64,000 nt of DNA from positions 21,289,001 to 21,353,000 of the forward strand of contig BSBM01000904.1 in NCBI GenBank assembly GCA_027924585.1, read 5' to 3'. The notes under the pieces are model-generated. The model was not told where the DNA came from, searched no databases, and saw nothing but the letters and a program-made list of their open reading frames with translations. This DNA comes from Larix kaempferi (lineage: Eukaryota; Streptophyta; Pinopsida; Pinales; Pinaceae). Positions 10,906 through 22,162 of this stretch are shown piece after piece. The position numbers and the translations under genes were made by a program. Numbering within the stretch: position 1 is the first letter of the stretch; every line of letters starts with the position of its first letter.

Positions 10906-10989
10906 ATCTTATATCCCTAGCTTATTTGCTACACAGTTTGTATGTTTGATCTAGTCTTGTTGAAGGAGGCCCCATGAGCTTCACAACAC

Positions 10990-11768
10990 ATGTCCTACGA
11001 GGACATATTCACATACTTTGAGAGGATGAAAGAGGCACTAAAAGCTTCACAACATATGGACTACGAGGACATATGCACATCCATGATCCACCACTCCATT
11101 GAGGAAGACTCTTTTATAGGCCTAGAAGAAGAGGTGATCTACAAATTTATTCTCTCCAAATTGAGTTTTGATTACGGTATCTTTTTTGCTTTCCATTCTA
11201 CTAAATTGGCTCTTGGAGCCTCCTATAAAATGCCTTCTTTGGATTCATTTGTTGCCTCCCTCCTTCAAGAGTAAGATAAGCTCTCACAAATGGGCCTCCA
11301 AAATACCTCAAAAGTGCATGCACTTGCAACCAATGAGGGGAAGAAGAGTGCAAGCAAGCAAAAGCCCCCATACAAAAGAAAAAAGGAGCAAAAACCAAGG
11401 ATTTCTCATGAAGATTCCGACTCTGATATTGATGGAAAGATTGAAGAGGAGAATCCATGGTATCTTTACTACAATAAAGAACCATATAAAGAACAATATT
11501 GCAGGTATAAACAATTTTTTGAAGAAGAGGAAGAAAAGGAACACAACAAGAAAGCTAGTTGCATGTAGGCACTTTCTACAGTTTCTACTCCATACATTCT
11601 TGATTCATAATACTTTGGAGAACTTGTCCCAAATAATGTTCTATTTGATGACGCCATTGGAGAACTTCTCCCAAATCAAGTTCTCATTGAAGAAGACATC
11701 CAACATGTTTCTCCAGACTCCAAAGCTACAACTTTTTCTCCTATTGTTCACCAATTTATATACAATTA
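10990..11768 (+). pseudogene. gag: Copia-like gag of TR-GAG copy 2
   Basis: This copy has the same frame and the same early stop as copy 1 (TAA at 11272-11274, end of VASLLQE, then TAG at 11566-11568). The differences are a few substitutions, for example EEDSFIG where copy 1 has EKDPFIG. The stop before DKLSQMG therefore preceded the recent duplication. The knuckle is again degraded (YLYYNKEPYKEQYC). Confidence 0.7.
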
Positions 11769-11947
11769 AATTTTTTGAGCATATTAATTTTTTTACATTC
11801 TCTTTTATGGATTTTTTCCCATGTGGTTTTCCCCCTCCTACCCAGTTAACAGAGAATATTGTGTGCATGGGTACCTAATATGGTTGCAAATTACCGGGAC
11901 CCATTTTTCATTTATATTTATTTCACCTAGTCAGGCTTATTGGGGGG

Positions 11948-12435
11948 TGTTGGAGAAAAATACCTTCTCCATGGCATAATTCTCCTACCTAGTAACCTAG
12001 ACCTTGACTTATTGTCTCAAGTGGGCCAAATCTCACTCATATTAACCAACCCGAGTCACCGTAGAGGCTAATTCTAATCTATAAGGGTCCCACCACCTTA
12101 TTTTCCACTGAAAGCAAGCCCTAATGTTTATTTTTAGTTGACCTAGGTGCATTCCTAGATTTGGGCGCACCTTCCTTGAATAGGGGAACTTTTATCTAAT
12201 TTTAAGATGATTTAAGTCCCAATTCAGTTCATAACTAAAAGAAATCCCTAATTTAGGTCCTAAACTGACCTTCATGTCTAACTTTAGCCATTAATCCCTT
12301 TGTTGAGACTCCTTATGGTTTTGCATGCTTATTCAGTTGGTTAACTGAGCATCCTTTAGTCATAACTAGTGGTTGTGAAGTTATGAGTCAGTGTAACTTA
12401 GTGAAGGAGACTAAGCATGGCTAACTAAAGGTCAT
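11948..12435 (+). repeat. TR-GAG 3' LTR, copy 2, truncated
   Basis: Starts TGTTGGAGAAAAATACC after a G-rich tract and ends at the same point as the copy-1 3' LTR. Confidence 0.8.
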
Positions 12436-13419
12436 TGAAGTTGTTCGTGATTTATATACACAATAGAATCTATATAAATAGAGGTGAAAGATTGCGTTCA
12501 ATAGTTTGTGTTCTTGACGTTTCGAGCCTCAAAGTAGGGTTCATCCTCAAGAGAAAAGTGTCTCAGGATCCCAGGTTTTGAAGAATAGCTTTAAATTAAT
12601 AAAGATCATTAAGATCTAGAAATTTAGGTAAAAGCTGACTAATTATTGTTTTGAATGATTTTATTTTAAAAAGTTAGTAAGAGTTTACCACAGTTAGTAA
12701 ATTTTGATTCTTAACCTATTTTTGCAAGTTTTATTTGTGAATATTCAAAACGACACGTTCAAGAGTTTGATAATTAATGAAAGGTGAAGATGTGATGTAT
12801 GGTCGTTGGCATTCAAGTAGAACTAATGACCCTCCATTCATTTAAAGAAGTAATACTAATTCTTAAATATTTTTTTAAAGCTAATGACCATTCAATCCTT
12901 TAAAGAGACAATAATAATTCTCAAATATTTTTGTGATATGACTTGTGCCACACATCGACAATTGATAGTTATAAATTCTGAAATGAAGTGTCTTTCAATA
13001 TTGTAGTTGTCATATATAATTATCTTTGAATGTAAATCCAAATGTCAATTTTGCATTTTATTTTACAGGAGGAATAAAAATATTAATGAAATATGTACTT
13101 TACCAAATACATTAATACGATGTTTAAGTTATAAAAAAAAATCAATTACTTGTTATTCAAAGACTTTTAATTAAAAACTTTATTGTTATTCAAAGACTTT
13201 GAATTAGAGATATTTTTACAAAATCAAAAAGTCCAAAAGGATTGTCTTTAAACACTTTCTTACTTCTTCCCAATAACAAAAAGTACATTGAGAATAAATA
13301 GAAATTGTCTGATTCACTAGCCGAAAACCACTCAAAAAGTTGTTCATTGAGTTTATGAAGAAACTGCAATTACAAATATCCAAAAACTAAAAGTCATCAA
13401 CAAAACATACAAGACACAA
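12436..13419. other. Inter-unit spacer and LINE empty site
   Basis: No gene is seen. The TATA-like motif recurs at about 12469-12483. The site aatattgtagttgtcata at 12997-13014 is the uninterrupted form of the LINE target. From 13639 the sequence is outside the recent tandem duplication and belongs to the older unit 3. Confidence 0.6.
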
Positions 13420-15288
13420 ACATCAGAGAAAATTATGCAGGGCTTCGTTAGTAAGCCTGAAAGGAGCATGATGAGATTGCATGAGGATCCATAATTTCTT
13501 CAAAAAAGAGAAGTCCTTCCACCTGACCAATTTAGCCTTTTTTGACATATTGTATACTTCAAAGTTAAAATTCTGAAAATATGCCTAAAAGTTAAACTCT
13601 GGAACTGACTCTATAACTCCTTGAGTCTTTTTTTCCAATGTTCCAAAAGGGCCACCTGTAGGTTTTCATGCCCAACTGCCTAATCCATTATCACTTTTGA
13701 ATCCCTTGCCACCTGCAGAGATATAATATTTTTATGAAAAACAAAAAGGAGTAAACCCTATAAAGCCAAGAGTTTTTCTCTTATATTTGATCCATCACCA
13801 CATCCCATCCATTAAATAAAATGATAGTTACACCTGAAAATGATGACCATGTCAGCCCCACAATGACCCAATTAAGATGCACTATCAAAAAAACCAACAG
13901 GCCCATACATAGAGAAAAATAGGAGTAGATATAGATCTAAGAGATTTCTCCCCTGGGTTCCTCTAGTACTCTTTGTAAACTCCAACTATATTGGAAACTA
14001 ACCTGGAGATGCATCTTTGATCATTTTCAAAAAGTACTATATTCACATGTTTCCATATTCCCCGAGAAACAAATAGTGGCAAATTTGAATAGATAGATGC
14101 ATTAGAAATCCATTTAGCTAAACAACCTTCAAAAGTTTCTTGGTCCCAACCTATTGTGCAGTTGAAACTATGAGATACCTCCTTCCATATTCACTGAGAA
14201 AACAAGCATTGTACAAACATGTGGTCAACTGTTTCATCTTCCCTAAATTTGCATAAAATACAACAGTTTGTCCCAAATCCACCTCTGTTTAAATAATTAT
14301 CCCAAGTCATAACTTTATTTTCCAACACAAGCCAACAAAAACACTTTAGTTTTAATGGAGAATTCCCTTTCCATAAAGTATGTTGCCACCATTTTTCTTC
14401 AAATTCAAGTCTAGAAAGTGAAATAGCCTCATAAGCCAAATTTTCTCTTACATGACATGTTGCAACATTCCAAGATCAAACAATTCCATCCTTAGTACCT
14501 ATGCATATAGTTTTAATACAAAAGGTGGGTTGTGACCACAACCTTCACATGTAAAAAAAAAAATCAAACCCAAGTGCATTGGCCTACGCTAAAATAAGCA
14601 TTGACATACATTCTAACTCACCATAAACAAAAACAAGTGCTACATAGGTGGGTTACCTAGACAATACAAACAAAGACATATCAATGACTAACCAGTAGAC
14701 AAGGAAATCAAGCACCACTCATTTTACCTTTTCTTCATTCTACTTCTTGATGTCATCTTCCCAAATATCGCCCTCATGAAAGTTAGACTATCAACGACCA
14801 TCAATTGCGTATTGTCCACCTCAAGGCAATGTGGCGCATCATGTTGATCAAAATAGTCTAACTCATGTGGTCTTATGTCAATCCCAAAGAAGCCACTCAT
14901 CAAATCTATAGATGGCATGGAGTGTTTCCCCAACCCCATCTATGGGATATTTGTATTCCTAGAATGATCAGTAGAAAGATTTTAGTAGTAGTTGCATAAC
15001 TGGGACTGATAGTGTCTGCATGGGGTTTGACAGAGTCCACATTTTTGGAAATACTTACTAACTTCTTCTAATGAGTTAGAGCTCTAGAATATCCTTTAGA
15101 CTATTATTTTTCCTTTGTGTTTGGGCATGAGGTCACCATGTGGCCATGTTCACATCACACTCTGCATTGGAACACAATATGTTCATAATGCACCACGCAC
15201 ATCTACTAGTGATCACTATGGCACAACACTATTTGATATAGAAGTCCTTCACTAAAGTTGCCATAAACACAAAAACAAGCAAAGGTTT
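13420..15288 (-). pseudogene. Decayed LINE, unit 3: RNase H tail, zf-RVT and ORF1 remnant
   Basis: This is the oldest-diverged unit and keeps the most sequence. Minus-strand zf-RVT lies at 14439-14191, with WKGNSPLKLKCFCWLVLENK and the zinc ligands in CCILC, then DETVDHMFVQCLFSQ. The RNase H remnant covers about 13870-13480. An ORF1 piece is at 14939-14724. The ORF1 knuckle lies near 15187-15118 (YEHIVFQCRV, a TGA at the second Cys, then CEHGHMVTSCP), with the last Cys intact here. RT and endonuclease are missing as in unit 1, so the internal deletion predates the older duplication. The DUF4283-like part resumes beyond the solo LTR at 16990-17158. Confidence 0.7.
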
Positions 15289-15293
15289 TACAA

Positions 15294-16984
15294 TGTAATG
15301 TCCCTTTCCGCTTGATCACTCCAGGAGACAACGAATTTGTCCATTTGATTCCCATGCAATATAGTCGACAGGTGAGGGAATTAATTTATTATTTAATGTC
15401 ATTAGGAGAAAAGACACTTTTATAAAGTGACGTTGAGTGATAAGTTTATAAAGTGACTATTGTAAAATTCACTTTATTAATTAAAAAAGGAAAAAGACAA
15501 AAGTAGCAAAAAATGGGTCAAAATGAAGATAAAAGATGAAAATGTCACTTGCTCATTAAAAAATTATTCCATATTTATTAAATGAGAAAGCGGGCAAGGG
15601 AAGTCGAATAATCACAAAGGTGAACAAAATTATAAAAGGAGAGAGAGAGAGCTCATTCTCTCATTCATTCATGTATTTTGCATTTTCGAAATCTTAGAGA
15701 GCTCTTGAGCTTGCTTTCTCTTGGACAAAACCCCAAGGGAGAGGAAAATGGTTTCGATGGTGAAACCATCCACCCTAGCTATCTTATGAGGAGATATTAT
15801 TCATATTTATCATATGCACTCCCTTGACATGGTTACAATATGAGTTTCTCTTGCAGATATGAAGATTGGGACTAAGTTTCGAGGGACTTCTTGAAGGGGG
15901 TGCATCTCTAGAGGGTAACATACCAGCTGAAGAGGAGGTATGAGTTTTTGGTCCTCTTTATCTTGTGTTTACTGTTACATACATCCATTGGGGCTACTTG
16001 TTGGTCACATCCTTGCCCAGATACTAAAAAAAGGAAGGCGCACTCTCTCCATACCCAACTTGCTAACAAAAAGGGGGAGGTCACATTCATGTAGAGACTT
16101 AGTTCAAGTGTGAAGGAGGGTGTAGTCAGAGCTTCGACGATGGCGCATTCAATGCTGTAACACTTAGACCATTTTTGGACTCAAATCGTGGGGTATCACT
16201 CTTATTGGTAGTCTATATGATGTTACATACCAGTGTGAATGGCCATCTCATTGTTATCTAAGCTGCTAGTACTCAGACTGAGCCAAAATGTGGGTTCGAA
16301 AGCACCATTCCAACTCATCCAACAATTTATTAACATATCAGATCTTTAATTGGGCACAAGGTCCTTTGTGTGAGTTGATATCCACACTTATATCAGTCAT
16401 CACCAGTCATACTGAGCTTGGTAAATGACCCAGATTTAATATCTTAGGCATGGATGCAATAAGCCTTCATCTACATGTATGATTTTCCACTATAGTCTGA
16501 CTTATTGGATGATAAATATTGTTGTTATAAATTATGGAAGTTGGTAGTCAAGTGTTTTTGGAATGTGTCAATGGATTGTAATTCTGTGTTCCAAATAATG
16601 TTTATTCCTAAGAGTATTTGTTACCACAAATAATATGCATGTGATTTGAAAACCACAACCCATAGTATCTCTCAAACTAAGCTATACAACAGTCAAGTAA
16701 AAGCAATTTGCAATACTGTGAAATTTAGCAGTGTTAAAACAAGTATTTGACGAAATATATCACCAGAACATACCATAGTCATGTTACTACCAGTCCCAGA
16801 CCAGTTTACATCAATTGTTTGACGAAAGTCACCTTCCAAATTCACACCTCAATTAGTCATAAAATCAATTTGAGTAAGTTGGGGCATCAAGAGGGAGCAC
16901 ATGAATGCTTACTGAATTTAGGGAATCCAAGACTTACACACTCAACTAGAGTTTTTGGATTGAGTCGGGTCAATGGGTATTACA
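15294..16984. mobile_element. Solo LTR with TACAA target duplication
   Basis: The sequence starts TGTAATGTCCC and ends GGGTATTACA, imperfect inverted ends, and is 1,691 bp long. TACAA precedes it (15289-15293) and follows it (16985-16989). Units 1 and 2 lack it at the equivalent point, where the sequence runs directly through gcaaaggttgtacaataaac. No internal coding region remains, so it is a solo LTR left by recombination between two LTRs. The ends resemble those of the chromovirus at 20360, but the bodies did not look alike to me. It contains a GA run at about 15639-15650. Confidence 0.88.
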
Positions 16985-16989
16985 TACAA

Positions 16990-17158
16990 CAAACCATTAT
17001 GTAATAGTTAGATATTGAGATCAAAGGAAGTTGATCCCAAGTATCTCTTTGATGGCCTCCTAGGAGTTGGGATTCCAAAACTCCAACATAGTGTTTGGTG
17101 AAACAAACCCATAGAGGAACACGAGAAATAGTCTCATGGTAAAAATTAAAGTGAGGTT
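16990..17158 (-). pseudogene. LINE ORF1 (DUF4283-like) remnant between solo LTR and TR-GAG
   Basis: This aligns with 3332-3499 of unit 1 and is the continuation of the unit-3 LINE beyond the solo LTR. It is too decayed to translate through. Confidence 0.5.
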
Positions 17159-17163
17159 TTCAT

Positions 17164-17925
17164 TATTGGATCAAAATACCTTATCCATAGCATAATTCTC
17201 CTACCTAGTAACCTAGACCTTGGCTTCATGACTCTAGTGGGCATAATCTCACTCATATTGACCACTTGAGTCACCCTAGAGATTGATTCCATTCTCTAAG
17301 GGTCCAAAAGCACCTTATATACCATTGAAAGCAAGCCCTAATGTCCATTTTTAGTTGACCTAAGCGCATTCCTATATTTGGGGGCACCTTCCTTGATTAG
17401 GGGAACGTTTCCCCAATTTTAGGATAACTTGAGTCCCGGTTTAGCTCATAACTAAAAGTGCTCCCCTAATTTAGGTCCTAAATTGACCTTCATGTCTAAA
17501 TTTATCCATTATTGCCTTTGTTGAATCTCCTTAGGGTTTTTCATGCTCATATAGTCAATTAACTAAGCATCCTTGAGTCAGAACTAGTGGTTGTGAAGTC
17601 ATGAGTTAGTGTAACTTAGTTAAGGAGAGTAAGCATGGCTAAATAAGAGTACTTGGCTCTAGTTAATATTGACTAGGCTCTCTTACATTGGATGATCAAT
17701 TTGAGTTTCCTCTTTACCTAATTCAAATTGCCTTCCTTTAAATATCGTTCACCTTTATTCATTCAAGTTAATGAAATACATCATTCTTTTCTTCCTATTT
17801 GCTTCTAGTTTTTGTGTAATGATCTACGATAAATCATTTGTTACATGATTAGTTGATTGTTGATTTGATTTTCACTGTATATCTCTTTAGTTTATGTTCC
17901 TAGATCTATATGTTCAAATATCATA
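17164..17925 (+). repeat. TR-GAG 5' LTR, copy 3
   Basis: The first base pair is TA where the other copies have TG (tattggatc). The right edge is fixed by the primer binding site. Confidence 0.82.
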
Positions 17926-18009
17926 TGGTATCATAGTAGTAGGGGTAGTAAATTGGTTATTGTACTAGTGATTTTTTGTTAGGAATCAAGCTCTTGTAGT
18001 TTAAAGAAG

Positions 18010-18260
18010 GGCTTTTGCAGCCATAAAAAAGGATTTGGAAGCCACCAAAGAGCTCATTTGCATCTCATTTTCATCCATTAAAGTGCTCATCTATAGCCAT
18101 CAAAGTGCTCATTTGCAGCCATCAAAGAAGTGCATTTGCAACCATCAAAGAAGTGGTCGTTTATAACCATCAAAGAAATGTATTTGCAACCACCATAGAG
18201 CTCATTTGTAGGCATCAAAAATTTATTTTGCAAGCATCAAGGAGAGCTCGTTTTCAACCA
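18010..18260 (+). repeat. Leader minisatellite, TR-GAG copy 3
   Basis: Diverged copies of the same 23-25 bp unit (for example gcagccatcaaagaagtgca), showing that the array is an old part of the element's leader. Confidence 0.7.
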
Positions 18261-18346
18261 TGTATCTCCTATCTTCCTAGTTCAGTTTCTACACAGTTGG
18301 TATGCTTGATCGAGTCTTGTTGAATGAGGCCCCATAAGCTTCACAA

Positions 18347-19090
18347 CACATGTCCTACAAGGACATATTCACATACTTTGAGAGGATGAAAGAGGCCATA
18401 TAAGCTCAAAAACATATGGAATACGAGGACATATGCACATCCATGATCAACCACTCAATTGAGGAAGATTGTTTTATAGGACCAGAAGAAGAGGTGATCT
18501 ACAAATTTATTCTCTCCAAATTGAGTTTTGATTACAATATGTTTTCTGCTTTCCATTCTCCTAAATTGGCTCTTGGAGCCTCCTATAAAATGCCTTCTTT
18601 GGATTCATTTGTTTCCTCCCTCCTTTAATATCAAGATAAGCTCTCACAAATGGGCCTCCAAAATACCTCAAAAGTGCATGCACTTGCAACTAATGAGGAG
18701 TAGAAGGGTGCAAGCAAGCAAAATACCCCATATAAAGGAAAAAAGGAGAAAAAACCAAGGATTTCTAATGAAGATTTCGACTTTGACGATAGCAAGACTT
18801 AAGAGGAGCATCCATGGTGTCCTTATTGCAATAGTGGACCTGGTATAAAGAAGAATATTGCAGGTACATACAATTTTTTGAAGAAAAGGAAGAAAAGGAG
18901 TACAACAAGAAAGCCAACTACATGTATGCACTTTCAACAGTTTCTACTCCACACATTCTTGATTCAAAATACTTTGAAGAACTTGTCCCAAATCAAGTTC
19001 TCATTGAAGAAGACCTCCAACATCTCTTCAAACTCCAGAGCTACATCTTTTTCTCCTACTGCTTACCAATTTTCATACAAAAATGTATGA
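18347..19090 (+). pseudogene. gag: Copia-like gag of TR-GAG copy 3
   Basis: The start region MSYKDIFTYFERMKEA is followed by a stop near 18402. The frame resumes at 18416 (MEYEDICTSM) and stops again at 18626-18628, at nearly the same place as in copies 1 and 2 but by a different mutation. Beyond that, DKLSQMGLQNTS and a Lys-rich segment follow. The knuckle start HPWCPYCNSG (about 18808-18837) still has both early cysteines, which identifies what copies 1 and 2 have lost. A frameshift follows it. Confidence 0.65.
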
Positions 19091-19262
19091 GTAGATTAAT
19101 ATTTTTACATTCTCTTTTATGGGGGGGGTTTCCCATGTGTTTTTTTCCCTCTTACCCACTTTACAGAGAATATTGTGTGCATGGGTACCTAATATGGTTG
19201 CAAATTGTCGAGACCCCGTTTTTCATTTTTTAATTATTTCACCTAGTTAGGATTATGGGGGA

Positions 19263-20023
19263 TGTTGGAGCAAAATATCTTCTCCATAGCATAACTCTCC
19301 TACATAGTAACCTATACCATGGCTTCATGAATCTGGTGGGAAAAATATCACTCATATTGACCACTTGAGTCACCCTAGAGCCTGATTCTAATCTCTAAGG
19401 GTCCCAAACCACCTTATCAGCCACTGAAAGTCATCCCTAATATTCATTTTTAGTTGACCTAGGTGCATTTTTAGATTTGGGGGTGCCTTCCTCGATTAGG
19501 GGAACTTTTCCCCGATTTTAGGAGAACTTGAGTCCTAGTTTAGTTCATAACTGAAAGCGCTCCCCTACTTTAGGTCCTAAACTAACCTTCATGTCTAAAT
19601 TTAGCCATTAGTTCCTTTTTTAGTCTCCTTGGAGTTTTGCATGCTCATTTAGTTAGTTAACTGAGCATCCTTCAGTCAAAACTAGTGGTTGTGAAGTCAT
19701 GATTCAGTGTAACTCAGTTAAGGAGAGTAAGCATGGTTAACTAAGGTTCCTTAGCTCTATTTAAGCTTGACTCGACTCTCTTACACTAGATGAGGAATTT
19801 GAGTTGCTGCTTGACCTAATTTGAATTGCCTTCCTTTAAATATTTTTCACTTCCATTCATTCAAGTTAATGAAATACATCATTCTTTTCTTTCTATATGC
19901 TTCTAGTTTTTGTGTAATGATCTATGATAAATCATTTGTTACATGATTAGTTGCTTGCTAATTTTGTTTTCACTGTATATCTCTTAAGTTTATATGCCTA
20001 TATATATATGTTTAAATCTCAAA
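19263..20023 (+). repeat. TR-GAG 3' LTR, copy 3, full length
   Basis: Starts TGTTGGAGC and ends aaatctcaaa before the TTCAT repeat. This is the only complete 3' LTR of the family in the window and shows what is missing at 6087 and 12435. Confidence 0.85.
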
Positions 20024-20028
20024 TTCAT

Positions 20029-20354
20029 GTCCATATAAGAGACCTACTAATTCCAAGAACCATGGTCCCCCCTTCACCAATTCTAGTCAATCATTGAAAG
20101 AGCCTAACTCAAGCACAAAAAAAATTTGGTGGCAGGTCAAGTGGCTACAAAATTTGCAAGGAAGGAACCCCAACACTCCTCAACACAAGCCCATAATTGT
20201 TAGAAGGATGACCAAACAACATTGAATCAACAAATGGCTATTGAAAACTTAAGGAACTCAATCTCTATTTCAACTCATCTGGGCATCAAGGTATTCACAA
20301 CTTTCTCCACATAAAATGATGATGGTGTCACTTAAGAGGCCACACCAAGAGGTA
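20029..20354. other. Unassigned sequence left of the chromovirus
   Basis: This is the original flank of TR-GAG copy 3. Plus-strand frames read about 65 codons without a stop (for example KKIWWQVKWLQNLQGRN) before breaking. I could not assign it. It continues across the chromovirus insertion at 28677. Confidence 0.3.
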
Positions 20355-20359
20355 CTAAC

Positions 20360-22132
20360 TGTAATGTCCCCATTCAAATAATTGCATAGTAAGACAATCC
20401 CATCAATCCTACTAGTTTCCTAGGTTGGATGGGCACATGTGGAATTATAATAAGGAAGCTAATAAATGATGTTTAGAAATTAGAAGGGTTCAAGTATTTA
20501 ATAAATAGGTTGAATAAAGAAATTCAAGATAAATTCTAGGTGGCAAGTGGTTTTGAAGACATATGGAGGATGTGGGACCCACACTAGCTTGATTTTTCAA
20601 GGACACATGGAATATCTCTCTTGCCAATTCGAATTCATGAGAAGGTGAAAATTATTGGGTGAGTTGGTAAGTCATACACATGGCATCGAGCATCTTAGGT
20701 TGAATTGGGATGGATTGGTAACCTCCATGGAAGAGGAAGAGTCAAATTGGAAGCTTGTGGACACTTGGGCTAGATTCCCTAGCCCCTATGACAACAATGA
20801 TGGAGCATCTATGACATCTATGAAAAATTGCAGATATGACATCTGAGATCTGACCATTATGACATGTCAGCCCCAAAAATAGGCTCCAAGAGGACGCTCG
20901 TGGGAGTTGGAGAAGCCAGAGAGACCCCCACTCGAATTGGTGGAAGGTGGAAGGCTAGGAAAGGTGTGACACATGGCAAATCTTGAGCCCTTACCCTAAT
21001 TCGAATTGGATTGATTCTATGGATGTTTTGGAACCTTAGAAGGCTAAGGATGTTTATAAAATATAGGGACAAACAAAGAGAATATATTTTTATCATTTGA
21101 GAAAAAATGCATTTGTGAAGAGAGAGCTAGTGGATGACTAGTTTCTTGCCTTAGCCAATTTCGAGGGTGAAAGATTCCCATCCAAGTTGGTGTTTGGAGA
21201 GGACAGTCAGGTATTTCATGGAGCTTTAATGGAGTTTGTATTTGCATGTATTAGATACAGGGCAGCTTGTGGTTTTGTTTAGTGCAGCACCATCTCTCAA
21301 CAATTTCCAGTTTTGAAGGCATATTCATGCTCCTTGAGGGATTGCGCTTTGGGTGAGCTCTTGTACTTCTTGGGAGAGATTATCATGATGTATTTTTTAT
21401 TGTAATAAGATTTATATACTCTGTTCTTCATCTTTTCATAAATTCTAAGGTAAAAATACCAAGTGGTTGTATGTACAAATGATGATTAATGAGCAAACAA
21501 TGACCATTTCCCCACTACATTGATGTATGCCATTATAATGCTGATGATTTCGAATAAAATAATGTTTCTCTAATATATTTGTGATGAATGGAATTCTATT
21601 GATGTGTATTACAAGTTTCATGTTCAGCACTGGAGCATTTGAAGTCATTATAGATAGTTTATTTGCATTTGGAGAAGATTTGGTGCCATTTCCCCAAGGG
21701 TCGAATTAGTGGTTTTTGTTGTTGTTTGGGAGAGGGTTGGAACAAACTTAATAACTAATTAATGGTGCATTTGGGACCTTAATAACATCCTTGACACATC
21801 CCCTACCTCTATTCAGAAATTTGAGTGGGTTTGGAGGCATTTGGGAATCCATTTTCAGTACTTATCCTAGGGGGATTTGAACCCCAAATTGTTAGTAAAA
21901 TTACATACTTGGTCCAGAATCTTAAGAGAGTTTGAAAAAATATTTTGGTGGCCATATATCATCCCTGAACATCATATTCAATTCCTAATATCAGTCACAT
22001 ACCTTCTCAGAATATTTGGGATCATTTGGGGCAAAATTGGGACCTAGGCACCAAAACTAGTCAAAGGTCGAAATTGGGGAAAAAAGTGAAAAATTGGGCA
22101 TTTTTATAAAATTTTAAAAAAGGGACATTACA
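20360..22132 (+). repeat. Chromovirus 5' LTR
   Basis: 1,773 bp. The left edge is set by the CTAAC repeat, the right edge by the primer binding site and the 3' LTR end. The short ORFs inside it are duplicated in the 3' LTR and are not genes. Confidence 0.95.
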
Positions 22133-22134
22133 AG

Positions 22135-22147
22135 TGGTATCATAGCA
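22135..22147 (+). promoter_or_regulatory. Primer binding site, initiator-Met tRNA type
   Basis: tggtatcatagca, two bases after the LTR, matches the common plant tRNA-iMet complement with one change (T for G after ATCA). Confidence 0.85.
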
Positions 22148-22162
22148 TAATCTTGGAACTTG

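Larger units (their letters stand above)
9808..12435 (+). mobile_element. TR-GAG LTR element, copy 2 (3' LTR truncated)
   Basis: This is the duplicate of copy 1, with the same flanks and the same truncated 3' LTR. The 5' LTR is 9808-10554, the primer binding site starts at 10555 (tgatatcagagtag), the purine tract precedes the 3' LTR at 11948, and homology ends near 12435. Shared flanks show that it arose by tandem duplication and not by a new insertion. Confidence 0.8.
8665..13638. repeat. Tandem duplication, second copy
   Basis: This 4,974-bp copy corresponds to 2362-8664. It includes the zf-RVT fragment, the LINE ORF1 remnant, a TR-GAG element, the spacer, and the intact pre-insertion site of the LINE at 12997-13014. 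Confidence 0.85.
17164..20023 (+). mobile_element. TR-GAG LTR element, copy 3 (complete structure)
   Basis: This copy has both ends: 5' LTR 17164-17925 (762 bp) and 3' LTR 19263-20023 (761 bp), flanked by TTCAT at 17159-17163 and 20024-20028. The primer binding site is tggtatcatagtag at 17926. The whole element is 2,860 bp, too short for pol, and only gag-like coding is present. It is diverged from copies 1 and 2 by far more than they are from each other, yet shares their 5' flank, so the insertion predates the older duplication. Confidence 0.88.

Noticed and set aside
20655-20846. Short ORF (63 codons) and its twin at 27195
   Set aside because: Both lie at the same position in the two chromovirus LTRs and show no protein features.
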